Shown piece after piece: positions 1 to 7,025 of a DNA stretch of 64,000 nt (position 1 is the stretch's first letter; each line of letters begins with the position of its first letter). Below the pieces are notes generated by a model. The model was not told the DNA's origin. It was given only the letters and a program-made list of their open reading frames with translations, and searched no databases. The DNA comes from Woeseiaceae bacterium (lineage in GTDB: Bacteria > Pseudomonadota > Gammaproteobacteria > Steroidobacterales > Woeseiaceae). The translations under genes were made by a program, and so were the position numbers. Location: positions 1 through 64,000 of the forward strand of contig JASJCM010000002.1 in NCBI GenBank assembly GCA_030065985.1. Direction: 5' to 3'.

Positions 1-960
1 AAAGTAACGCCGGTCAACGATCTGCAAGCAAAAGTCGTCATCGAGCCGTTCGAACGCGGCTTTGGTCACACACTCGGCAATGCGCTGCGGCGCATCCTGC
101 TGTCGTCCATGCCGGGCGCAGCGATTACGGAAGCCGAAATCGAGGGCGTACTCCACGAGTACACGAGCATCGAAGGCGTTCAGGAAGATGTCGTCGACAT
201 TCTCCTGAACCTGAAGCAGGTTGCTGTCACGATGAACACGCGTGACACGGCCGAGCTGCGTGTCTCGAAGAAGGGTCCTGGTGCCGTTACGGCCGGCGAC
301 ATCCAGCTGGACCATGATGTTGAGATCATGAATCCGGAACTGGTGATCGCCAACCTGACCAAGGTCGGTGAACTCAACATGATCCTCAAAGTCGAGCGCG
401 GCCGCGGCTACCGCCCGGCTACGCAGCGACCGTCGTTCGAGGAGCAGGCCGGCCCGATCGGTCGCCTGCAGCTCGACGCATCGTTCAGCCCGGTTGTCCG
501 TGTGACGTATAACGTCGAAGCGGCCCGCGTTGAACAGCGTACGGACCTCGACAAGCTGCTGATCGACATCGAGACGAACGGCACGATTGACCCTGAAGAG
601 GCGATTCGCCGTGCAGGCAGCATCCTCAAGGATCAACTGTCCGTCTTTGTCGACCTGCAGGGCCAGGAAGAGGGCGTTGGCGCCCAGGCCGAGAACCAGG
701 TGGACCCCATCCTGCTGCGTCCGGTCGACGAGCTCGAACTTACGGTTCGTTCCGCCAACTGCCTCAAGGCAGAGAACATCATGTACATCGGTGATCTCGT
801 GCAGCGCACCGAAGTTGAACTTCTGCGTACGCCGAACCTCGGCAAGAAGTCTCTGACAGAGATCAAGGAAGTTCTGGAAGGTCACGGTCTCGGTCTGGGT
901 ATGCACCTCGACAACTGGCCGCCGGCCAGCCTGCGTCCTGAGCACGAGCTCATGATGTAA
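1..960 (+). CDS. rpoA: DNA-directed RNA polymerase subunit alpha (5' end outside window)
   Basis: Alpha subunit of RNA polymerase; it dimerises to nucleate core assembly, and its C-terminal domain contacts UP elements and activators. The frame is open from base 1, so roughly the first 20-25 residues lie upstream. The N-terminal assembly domain shows the family signatures [26 protein letters not shown] and [15 protein letters not shown]. The C-terminal domain shows [19 protein letters not shown] and [16 protein letters not shown], followed by a NWPPAS end. rplQ starts 24 bases downstream, the standard end of the alpha operon. The CTD matters locally because two CRP-like promoters occur in this window. 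Identification is secure; only the start is missing. Confidence 0.98.
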   Translation, partial: KVTPVNDLQAKVVIEPFERGFGHTLGNALRRILLSSMPGAAITEAEIEGVLHEYTSIEGVQEDVVDILLNLKQVAVTMNTRDTAELRVSKKGPGAVTAGDIQLDHDVEIMNPELVIANLTKVGELNMILKVERGRGYRPATQRPSFEEQAGPIGRLQLDASFSPVVRVTYNVEAARVEQRTDLDKLLIDIETNGTIDPEEAIRRAGSILKDQLSVFVDLQGQEEGVGAQAENQVDPILLRPVDELELTVRSANCLKAENIMYIGDLVQRTEVELLRTPNLGKKSLTEIKEVLEGHGLGLGMHLDNWPPASLRPEHELMM

Positions 961-984
961 GAATCAGATACCAGGAATAGAACA

Positions 985-1368
985 ATGCGTCATAGAAAAT
1001 CCGGTCGTCGACTGGGTCGAAACAGCTCTCACCGCAAGGCCATGTTCCGCAACATGGCTTCGTCGATGATCAAGCACGAGACGATCCGTACGACGCTGCC
1101 CAAGGCGAAGGAACTGCGCCGTGTCGTTGAGCCGCTGATTACGCTCGCGAAGGAAGACAGCGTGGCGAACCGTCGCCTCGCGTTCAATCGCCTGCGCGAC
1201 AAGGAAGTGGTCGGCAAGCTGTTCTCGGAGATCGGCCCGCGCTTCAAAGAGCGCCCGGGTGGCTATCTTCGCATTCTCAAGACGGGACCGCGCCCGGGTG
1301 ACGCTGCGCCGATGGCCATCGTCATGCTGACGGAGCAGGCCGAGCAGGAAGTCGCGGCTGACGAATAG
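985..1368 (+). CDS. rplQ: 50S ribosomal protein L17
   Basis: Protein of the large ribosomal subunit near the exit tunnel, 127 residues and typical in length. It opens [20 protein letters not shown] and carries the conserved [17 protein letters not shown] and GGYLRILK segments. It directly follows rpoA, as in nearly all gammaproteobacteria, and is closed by a strong intrinsic terminator about 25 bases after the stop. It should be regulated with the ribosomal-protein operon upstream. Confidence 0.98.
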   Translation: MRHRKSGRRLGRNSSHRKAMFRNMASSMIKHETIRTTLPKAKELRRVVEPLITLAKEDSVANRRLAFNRLRDKEVVGKLFSEIGPRFKERPGGYLRILKTGPRPGDAAPMAIVMLTEQAEQEVAADE

Positions 1369-1392
1369 CCGGCAGTTTCAAGCTGTATCCGT

Positions 1393-1418
1393 AAAAGCCG
1401 GGCTATGCCCGGCTTTTT
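1393..1418 (+). terminator. Rho-independent terminator of the rpoA-rplQ operon
   Basis: Perfect 8-bp stem AGCCGGGC/GCCCGGCT around a TAT loop, preceded by AAA and followed by four to five T residues. The flanking A and T runs make it potentially bidirectional, but only rightward transcription reaches it. Confidence 0.93.
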
Positions 1419-1437
1419 CTTTGCCTACAATAACGAC

Positions 1438-2313
1438 ATGAACACATCGACCAACAAGACTGTATCCCTGGTCCTCGGTAGCGGCGGTGCCCGCGGGCTC
1501 GCCCATATCGGGATCATCCATGTTCTCGAAGAACGCGGTTATGAGATTCGCTCGATCGCAGGCTGTTCTGTCGGGGCGCTGATTGGCGGCATTTACGCGG
1601 CCGGCAAACTCGGCGAGTACGAGGAGTGGGTGCGAGGGATTTCGAAGCTCGACATGGTCAACATGATGGATATCGCCTGGGAGGGCGGTGGTCTCGTGCG
1701 CGGTGACCGTATCATCCAGAAAATGATTGATCTTGTCGGCGATCGCCAGATTGAGGAGTTGCCGATCCGCTTCACCGCTGTAGCCACCGAGCTCGACAGC
1801 GGGCGCGAGGTGTGGCTCAGCAAGGGACCGCTGTTCGATGCCATCCGTTCCTCCTGCTCGTTACCGCTGTTCTTCACCCCTGTGAAGTTCGGTGAGAACC
1901 TGCTGATCGACGGCGGAGTTGTCAATCCTGTGCCGATCGCCCCGACCTTTGACGACCATACGGACATTACGATAGCGGTTAACCTCGGCGGCAAGCCCGA
2001 GAAGCTCGAATCGAGCGAGCGCGCCCTGGTGCCGGTCGATGACCCGCCGCCATCGCCCGGTCGTTTCCGCCAGTGGATGAATCGCATGAAGACACGCCTG
2101 CCGTCTCGCAAACGCGTCGACGTCGGTGCCTACGACGTTGCCTACATGGCCTTCGATGCGATGCAGAGCACGATCGCTCGGCAGAAACTTGCGGCGTATC
2201 CGCCAGACCTGATTCTCGAAGTGCCGCGCGATGCTGCACGCACGTTCGATGTCGATCGTGCTGCCCAGCTGATCGCAATGGGACGCGAGCTGGCTGAGGC
2301 GAATTTGCCTTAG
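1438..2313 (+). CDS. Patatin-like phospholipase family protein (RssA/NTE type)
   Basis: Predicted cytoplasmic or membrane-associated serine acyl hydrolase of the patatin/RssA family, 291 residues. The oxyanion loop GSGGARG lies at residues 14-20, the nucleophile elbow GCSVG has Ser44, and the DGG motif has Asp158 of the Ser-Asp dyad. The ATG at 1438 is chosen because the in-frame ATG at 1405 lies inside the rplQ terminator hairpin and would add residues unlike the family. The C-terminal part (about residues 210-290) is basic and helical with no clear domain. It stands alone, followed by about 180 bases of non-coding DNA with a CRP-like site. Substrate unknown. Confidence 0.9.
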   Translation: MNTSTNKTVSLVLGSGGARGLAHIGIIHVLEERGYEIRSIAGCSVGALIGGIYAAGKLGEYEEWVRGISKLDMVNMMDIAWEGGGLVRGDRIIQKMIDLVGDRQIEELPIRFTAVATELDSGREVWLSKGPLFDAIRSSCSLPLFFTPVKFGENLLIDGGVVNPVPIAPTFDDHTDITIAVNLGGKPEKLESSERALVPVDDPPPSPGRFRQWMNRMKTRLPSRKRVDVGAYDVAYMAFDAMQSTIARQKLAAYPPDLILEVPRDAARTFDVDRAAQLIAMGRELAEANLP

Positions 2314-2417
2314 CCCGCGTGCGACAGGCGCCCGGTTTGTTCCCCCGAACGCGTCTCGCGGCCTTCGGGAAGCATGTAACCGTATGAAAAATATGGTTTA
2401 AAAGGGATTCCCGCATT

Positions 2418-2460
2418 TGTGAGTCCGCTCACAGCCAGACCGCTAAAAGAGGCATAACAT
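2418..2460 (+). promoter_or_regulatory. CRP/Vfr-like site and candidate class II promoter
   Basis: TGTGA-N6-TCACA at 2418-2433 matches the CRP core consensus at all ten positions, and the palindrome extends one more base on each side. A -10-like TAACAT lies at 2455-2460. If transcription starts near 2467, the palindrome centre is at -41.5, the class II activator position. A purine-rich GAGAGGA (2481-2487) follows as a ribosome binding site for the small gene at 2495. The match is seen in sequence; which CRP/FNR-family protein binds is inference. Confidence 0.6.
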
Positions 2461-2494
2461 ATTCCTCATGCTGCCGGTTTGAGAGGACAGGCCA

Positions 2495-2809
2495 ATTAGC
2501 AAGGACAACAAGGCATTTGACGACTGCGTCATCCTGTCGAAGGAAGCCTTCGATCCGGACGCTGTGTTTCTCGACGACATCGTTGACGACGAGGTGTTGC
2601 CTTATCTGAGTCTCTCGGTCGACGGTTTGACCACGACCAGCGAATGCAAGAAAGGCGCGCTCGAACTACGTCCGGAGGATGTGGCAGCCAACGACGCGCC
2701 GCCGCCTGACACATCGATTCCTGATACCACGCTTGGTTCCGAAGCGCTCGAGGTATACGGCTGGGAGTCGTCGCTGTGGAGAAAGATCAAGGGCTACCTG
2801 GGGTTCTGA
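2495..2809 (+). CDS. Small acidic protein of unknown function, probable ATT start
   Basis: I do not recognise this family. The frame is open after a stop at 2480-2482, with no ATG, GTG or TTG until the GTG at 2564. That GTG has no ribosome binding site and would cut off clearly coding-like sequence. An ATT at 2495 lies 7 bases after AGGA (2484-2487) and would give 104 residues beginning (M)SKDNKAFDDCVILSKEAF. The product is acidic, has a Pro/Asp/Thr-rich stretch (about residues 70-85) and ends in the amphipathic WRKIKGYLGF. It sits behind a CRP-like promoter and 12 bases before the SDR gene, so the two may be co-transcribed. If ATT is not used, the protein is 81 residues from 2564. Confidence 0.62.
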   Translation: MSKDNKAFDDCVILSKEAFDPDAVFLDDIVDDEVLPYLSLSVDGLTTTSECKKGALELRPEDVAANDAPPPDTSIPDTTLGSEALEVYGWESSLWRKIKGYLGF

Positions 2810-2821
2810 TACCATCCCCGC

Positions 2822-3655
2822 ATGATCTTCAAAGACAAGACCGTCATCATAACGGGCGGATCCGAGGGCGTGGGTGCGGCTGCCGCGCGCATGTTCGCCG
2901 AAGCTGGCGCCAACCTGATGCTCGTCGCGCGGAATAAGAAGAACCTCGAGGCGACGGCGGACGCACTCCGCGACAAAGCGCGTGTCGAGATATTCCCGAT
3001 GGACGTGTCCGATGAAGATGCCTGCGTGGATTTGTTCAAGAAAGCGCAGTTTGAGTTCGGGCGTGTCGATGTGCTCGTCAACAATGCGGGCTACCACGCC
3101 AGGGGCCTCGTCAAAGATGTGCCGGCGACCGATCTTGGCCGCATTATCGATGTAAACCTCAAGGCGCCCATAGTGCTGAGTCGCCTCGCGTTGCCGTATA
3201 TGCAAGAAGTCGGTGGTGGCGCCATTATCAATGTGGCTTCCTTGCACGGCCGACTTGCGAGCGTCGGCGCGACGACGTATTCAGCAAGCAAATTCGGTTT
3301 GCGAATATTCTCGCTCGCGATGCACGAAGAGATGCGTGACAGCGGCATCAAGGTGGCGGTCGTGTCGCCGGGTCCGATCGATACCGGCTTCATCATGGAA
3401 AATATCGACGACTCCGCCGACATCGTGTTCTCGCAGCCCATAAGCTCGGCGAACGATGTTGCGCAGGCAATTCTGGATTTGTGCGGCAACAACATTCGCG
3501 AGCAGGCGATGCCTGTATCAAGCGGCATCCTGACGACCGTTGCCTACATCGCGCCCTGGATCAGTAAGCTTCTGCGGCCCATGCTCGAAAAGAAAGGTGC
3601 GCGGGTCAAAGCCCGCCTCAAGGCCGACCGCAAGGCCGCGGCCTCCGGCGAATAA
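2822..3655 (+). CDS. SDR family NAD(P)-dependent oxidoreductase
   Basis: Classical short-chain dehydrogenase of 277 residues. It has a Rossmann TGGSEGVG cofactor loop near residue 11, an NNAG motif, and the catalytic set Ser140, Tyr153 and Lys157 (YSASK). The PGPIDTGF segment follows the active site as in classical SDRs. The arginine after the second strand (VARN) suggests NADP(H), which is inference. The C-terminal tail beyond residue 240 is basic (KARLKADRKAAASGE) and may lie near a membrane. The substrate cannot be read from sequence. The stop overlaps the A-run that forms the T-run of the leftward terminator of the opposing TPR gene. Confidence 0.9.
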   Translation: MIFKDKTVIITGGSEGVGAAAARMFAEAGANLMLVARNKKNLEATADALRDKARVEIFPMDVSDEDACVDLFKKAQFEFGRVDVLVNNAGYHARGLVKDVPATDLGRIIDVNLKAPIVLSRLALPYMQEVGGGAIINVASLHGRLASVGATTYSASKFGLRIFSLAMHEEMRDSGIKVAVVSPGPIDTGFIMENIDDSADIVFSQPISSANDVAQAILDLCGNNIREQAMPVSSGILTTVAYIAPWISKLLRPMLEKKGARVKARLKADRKAAASGE

Positions 3656-3688
3656 AAAAAGCGGCCCGACGGGGGAAGCCGGGCCGCT
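3654..3688 (-). terminator. Rho-independent terminator for the leftward LysR/TPR genes
   Basis: Read on the minus strand: stem AGCGGCCCGGC/GUCGGGCCGCU with one internal mismatch, loop UUCCCCC, then seven T residues. On the plus strand the A-run precedes the hairpin and no T-run follows, so it is directional. Confidence 0.88.
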
Positions 3689-3730
3689 TGGAGTCACGCT
3701 ACGTCGGGGGAAGACGCGCGCTTTCTGCCT
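3654..3730 (-). ncRNA. C-rich-loop structured RNA element, copy 1 (3' UTR of TPR gene)
   Basis: On the minus strand this segment follows the stop of the TPR-like gene by a few bases and forms two hairpins, each showing the same loop UUCCCCC. The first is a CGUC/GACG stem (with a GCG/CGC extension past an internal loop). The second is an 11-bp terminator stem. The 41 bases at 3690-3730 recur at 5410-5450 with one difference, and that difference keeps pairing (U-A becomes U-G). It may act only as a terminator or also yield a processed small RNA; C-rich loops that pair with G-rich ribosome binding sites are known in other small RNAs such as Xanthomonas sX13. Confidence 0.6.
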
Positions 3731-3736
3731 AAACCG

Positions 3737-4288
3737 TTAGTTTTCGGTACCCGCATCCGAGTCGAGGCGCTGCAGGTTGTTTGTCGCGAAAGTGGCATAT
3801 CGAGTGTCCAATTCCAATGCGGCATGAAAGTCGGCGCGGGCGTTCGAAGCGTCGCCAGAAACCGCACGCAGTACGCCGCGATTCGACAGGGCGACCGCGA
3901 GATCCGATCGATATGCTCGAGACTCCGTACTGCGTGGTGACTTTTTTGTTGCACGTTTCTCGCGCGCCTTCGATTCGTTCACTGCTGCATTGCAGGCAGC
4001 AGCGGCCTTTTCGAGATTTGACGTCTTGACGTAAGCGACGCAGAGATTATTTTGCGACGGGAACGCTCCGCGTGAGAACCGGCCGGGCCTGGTGAGCTTG
4101 CCGATGGCCAGTTCGTACTTACCGGACTGGATACTACGGCCATAGGCCTGGTCTTCCACGACACCCATCTGGAACGGCATTGCGGACTGGTCGTCGGCAA
4201 GCGTTGCAACGGGTGCCAGGATCGCGAGAGCAACGGCGCTCAGGACGCGACGGTAGCGTTTCGTTCGAAATTCAGTTCCATAGTTCAT
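3737..4288 (-). CDS. Secreted TPR-like repeat protein
   Basis: Predicted periplasmic protein of 183 residues. A signal peptide occupies residues 1-31 (basic KRYRR, hydrophobic VLSAVALAILAP, cleavage after ATLA). The body is helical with TPR-like periodicity: YGRSIQSGKYELAIGKL, then VAYVKTSNLEKAAAACNAAV, then LSNRGVLRAVSGDASNARADFHAALELD. A basic linker (KAREKRATKKSPR) separates repeats. The ATG at 4288 has GAGG about 9 bases upstream; a longer in-frame start would remove the signal peptide from the N-terminus. It lies downstream of a LysR gene on the same strand, with a 24-bp dyad between them, suggesting it is regulated by that LysR protein. Function unknown. Confidence 0.8.
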   Translation of the reverse strand: MNYGTEFRTKRYRRVLSAVALAILAPVATLADDQSAMPFQMGVVEDQAYGRSIQSGKYELAIGKLTRPGRFSRGAFPSQNNLCVAYVKTSNLEKAAAACNAAVNESKAREKRATKKSPRSTESRAYRSDLAVALSNRGVLRAVSGDASNARADFHAALELDTRYATFATNNLQRLDSDAGTEN

Positions 4289-4319
4289 GTCGGTTGCCTC
4301 AAAGCGAAATTCATTAATG

Positions 4320-4343
4320 CCGAGACAGATCGATCTGGCTCGG
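4320..4343. promoter_or_regulatory. 24-bp inverted repeat, operator-like
   Basis: CCGAG-A-CAGATC and GATCTG-G-CTCGG form an inverted repeat with 11 of 12 positions paired and no loop, 32-55 bases upstream of the TPR gene start. An uninterrupted dyad suits a dimeric regulator better than an RNA hairpin. LysR proteins usually bind T-N11-A dyads, so the neighbouring LysR is only one candidate. Confidence 0.5.
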
Positions 4344-4384
4344 TCGCAGCTGAATCTAGGGCGCGAAGCGGGCACTGACAAACG

Positions 4385-4403
4385 AAAAAAAATCGCTGCA
4401 GCG
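4385..4403 (-). terminator. Weak intrinsic terminator after the LysR gene
   Basis: The palindrome CGCTGCAGCG (4394-4403), followed on the minus strand by A and eight T residues, lies 11 bases past the LysR stop. The stem is only three to five base pairs, so termination is probably partial and read-through to the TPR gene is possible. Confidence 0.35.
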
Positions 4404-4414
4404 TCAAATATATT

Positions 4415-5311
4415 TCAGGACGAATCGCTGAACTCTTGTAATACCCACGAGGTGAATGCCTGCAAGTCCCTGTTTTCGCGATCATCTTTGCGACTGACAA
4501 TGTAATAGGCTTCGCTTGTTTCGAGTTCCTCGTCGAAGAGCTGTACCAGGCCGCCCGCATCGAACCAGGCCTCACAGAGGCGCCTCGGTATGAGCGCGGC
4601 GCCGAGCCCTCGCTCGGCCGCGCGCGCAACCGCGATCATCGAAGCCATTCGAATCGTGTTTTTCGGGTCGGGCAGGCGTAGCCGAGAGCGCTTAGACCAG
4701 TCGCGCCATGCGTTGGGCCAGGTGTCATGCAGGACGAGTGGGAAGTTGCTGACGATCCGACCCGCGCGCACCCTGATGCGGTCGTAAAACTCAGGGGACC
4801 CGGCTGGGACCAGACGAAGCGGGAACAGGCGTTCTGCCTCGAGTGAGGAGGGCGCTTTCGAGAACACACGAATCGACACGTCCGCGGAATCCGGATGTTT
4901 CTCGAGTGTTTCGTCGCTGGTATCCACGCGAATGTCGAGGTCCGGGTGTTGAAGAAGAAAGTCGTTCAGTCGTGGAACGAACAATTCGCTGGCAAAAAAC
5001 GGCTGCACAGAAATCCGTAGCGTGCGCATCGTCGACTGCGCCGAGTGTCGGGCAACCCCGGCTTCGAGTTCCTCGAGTAGTGGTTTGATGTCCTCGTAAA
5101 ATGCCTTGCCTTCGCTCGTCAGGCGCAATGAGCGAGGAGTTCGCTCGAACAGCTGTCGCCCAAGTGCAGTTTCGAGCTGCCTTATCTGGTGGCTAACGGC
5201 AGAAGCGGTCAGGTGAGAGGCTTCCGCGGCCTGGCGAAAACTCTGGTACCTCGCAGCTGAACAGAAGACTCGCAGTGCGCGCAGCGAATAGTTGGGGCGG
5301 CTTAGTACCAT
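4415..5311 (-). CDS. LysR family transcriptional regulator (GcvA-like)
   Basis: Transcription factor of 298 residues. The N-terminal winged HTH is at about residues 5-63 (LRALRVFCSAARYQSFRQAA, then LTASAVSHQIRQLE). The SAVSHQI recognition helix is typical of the GcvA subgroup. The substrate-binding-like effector domain follows from about residue 90. I prefer the ATG at 5311, which has GGTGAG about 10 bases upstream, over the GTG at 5326, which sits directly on its possible ribosome binding site. It lies between two copies of a repeated RNA/terminator element and upstream of the TPR gene. Ligand and targets unknown; the dyad at 4320-4343 is a candidate target. Confidence 0.9.
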   Translation of the reverse strand: MVLSRPNYSLRALRVFCSAARYQSFRQAAEASHLTASAVSHQIRQLETALGRQLFERTPRSLRLTSEGKAFYEDIKPLLEELEAGVARHSAQSTMRTLRISVQPFFASELFVPRLNDFLLQHPDLDIRVDTSDETLEKHPDSADVSIRVFSKAPSSLEAERLFPLRLVPAGSPEFYDRIRVRAGRIVSNFPLVLHDTWPNAWRDWSKRSRLRLPDPKNTIRMASMIAVARAAERGLGAALIPRRLCEAWFDAGGLVQLFDEELETSEAYYIVSRKDDRENRDLQAFTSWVLQEFSDSS

Positions 5312-5372
5312 AACCGGCAGACTCACCTTCCGTATCTGTTAGGCAGAGCGCGGGGCCGCGGCGCCCGGGAAG

Positions 5373-5408
5373 AAAAAAGTGGCCCGGATGGGGGAAATCC
5401 GGGCCACT
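5373..5408 (-). terminator. Rho-independent terminator downstream of pepQ
   Basis: Perfect 12-bp stem AGUGGCCCGGAU/AUCCGGGCCACU with a 7-base loop UUCCCCC, then six T residues on the minus strand. It insulates the LysR gene from transcription arriving from pepQ. Confidence 0.92.
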
Positions 5409-5491
5409 CGGAGTCACGCTACGCCGGGGGAAGACGCGCGCTTTCTGCCTTGCCAGACAGATTGCAGTTTCCGTGCCAGATCGGCTAGTTG
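5373..5491 (-). ncRNA. C-rich-loop structured RNA element, copy 2, possible free small RNA
   Basis: Same two-hairpin design as the element at 3654-3730: core at 5410-5450 (40 of 41 bases identical) followed by a perfect 12-bp terminator stem whose loop is again UUCCCCC. It lies about 110 bases beyond pepQ. A -10-like TATACT on the minus strand (5498-5503) would start a transcript near 5491 of about 119 nt, but no good -35 is present, so it could instead be the 3' UTR of pepQ. Confidence 0.55.
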
Positions 5492-5599
5492 CCCCGCAGT
5501 ATATAAGTCATTGAAAACAAAGAGTCTGAACATTGGCGCACCCGGTCGGGGACAACGGCCGTGCACCACATGATCGCAACGCTGCGAATGCGCGCACTA

Positions 5600-6949
5600 T
5601 TATGAAACGCGTGCAAACGCGTCGCGCGTCAGGTTCTCCTGCGTACCCGCCATCACCCGGACATCGTCTTCGATACGGATGCCGCCAAACGGCCGCAACC
5701 AATCCACGGTTTCCCAATTCACGTGGGATTCGGCCGGCGTGCCGCGCAGGTTCTCGAGCAGCATATCGATGACGTAAATGCCTGGCTCGATCGTGAGTAC
5801 CATGTCTTCCTCGAGGACGCGTGTCAGCCGCAGGAACGGATGACCGCTTGGCGGGTCAATAATGTTCCCTGCTTCGTCCTGTTGATGGCCGCCGACGTCG
5901 TGCACCTGGATGCCAAGCAGGTGACCAAGCCCGTGCGGAAAGAAAGCCGATGTAACGCCGGTCTCGAGCAGCGTGTCGGGCTCGCCGTGGGCGAGTCCGG
6001 CTTCGACGAGCACTGCGGCGATCATGCCGTGCGCGCCGACGTGCAAGTCGCGATAGTCGACACCGGCCTCCACGTTGCTGACGATCTCCAGTTCGAGCTG
6101 TTCCATACGCGCAATCAGGTCGGCAAAGCGCTGGTCGCCATTGGCGTAGGTGCGAGTGATGTCCGACGCATAGCCGTGCACCTGCGCGCCCGCGTCGATC
6201 AGGAAGGAACGCATGTCTGCGGGCGCCGTGCGATCCAGGTCGGTGTAGTGCAGAACAGCCCCGTGTTCGTTGAGCGCGATGATGTTGCCGTAAGGCAGCT
6301 CCGGATCTGTGTGGCTGACTGCCTGGCAGTATGCGCGGTGAATCTCGAATTCGGGCTGGCCATCGCGGAACGCCGCCTCGGCAGCGAGGTGCCCGGCGGC
6401 GCCTCGTTCGGCTGCCAGGCGCATGACGGCGAGTTCGTATTCGGTCTTCACGCCGCGTGCAAAGTGCAGGATGTTGATAGCCGTGTTCGGGTTGATGCGT
6501 TCGATACCGAATGCGAGCGTGTCGTCGTCAAACTCGCCGATGGCTATGCACTTCTCGCGGTCCTCGGGAAGATGACCAGCCGCCTCGTCGCTCTCGTTAA
6601 CCACGCGTATGTCGAAATGGTCCGTCCAGTAACCGGATGGGATGTCGGGCACTACGTGCCAGTAGTCACGAGGCTGGTAGTACACGAGCACAGGCGTCTC
6701 GCCCGGCGTGTAGACGATGTAGGAGTAGGGCAGTGCCGTCAGTGGAGCCCAGCCGACAAAGTGCGGGTTGGCTTTGAACGGGTGGTAGTAGTCGTCAAGG
6801 AAAGCGAGCTTTGGCGCTCCCGAGAATATGACGGCATGGCTCGCACCGGCTTGCTCAAGCGCGTGATCGTGACGAGCTTTGACGGTATCGAGATGGGCGC
6901 CGTAGAGTGCGCTGAGCGCCGCGTTGTTATCACTGTAATTGGCGTTCAT
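5600..6949 (-). CDS. pepQ: Xaa-Pro dipeptidase (prolidase)
   Basis: Cytoplasmic metallopeptidase that cleaves Xaa-Pro dipeptides, 449 residues and close to E. coli PepQ (443). The N-terminal creatinase-like domain (FSGAPKLAFLDDYYHPFKANPHF) is followed by the pita-bread catalytic domain. Dinuclear metal ligands are visible in FLIDAGAQVHGYASDITRTY (two Asp), FFPHGLGHLLGIQVHD (His), LTIEPGIY (Glu) and FGGIRIEDDVRV (Glu). Proteins of this family also include organophosphorus acid anhydrolases, an alternative activity. A -10-like TATGAT ends 6 bases before the ATG and no ribosome binding site is evident, so a leaderless or very short-leader mRNA is possible. Divergent from ggt. Confidence 0.93.
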   Translation of the reverse strand: MNANYSDNNAALSALYGAHLDTVKARHDHALEQAGASHAVIFSGAPKLAFLDDYYHPFKANPHFVGWAPLTALPYSYIVYTPGETPVLVYYQPRDYWHVVPDIPSGYWTDHFDIRVVNESDEAAGHLPEDREKCIAIGEFDDDTLAFGIERINPNTAINILHFARGVKTEYELAVMRLAAERGAAGHLAAEAAFRDGQPEFEIHRAYCQAVSHTDPELPYGNIIALNEHGAVLHYTDLDRTAPADMRSFLIDAGAQVHGYASDITRTYANGDQRFADLIARMEQLELEIVSNVEAGVDYRDLHVGAHGMIAAVLVEAGLAHGEPDTLLETGVTSAFFPHGLGHLLGIQVHDVGGHQQDEAGNIIDPPSGHPFLRLTRVLEEDMVLTIEPGIYVIDMLLENLRGTPAESHVNWETVDWLRPFGGIRIEDDVRVMAGTQENLTRDAFARVS

Positions 6950-7025
6950 AGCAGGATCATACCCTGTTGCCGCGGCATCCGGCGAGTGCCATCATTGGCA
7001 GCCCTCCCGCACCGCGGAGCACAGA

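Noticed and set aside
1405-1437. Upstream ATG for the patatin-like gene
   Set aside because: It lies within the rplQ terminator hairpin and lacks a ribosome binding site.
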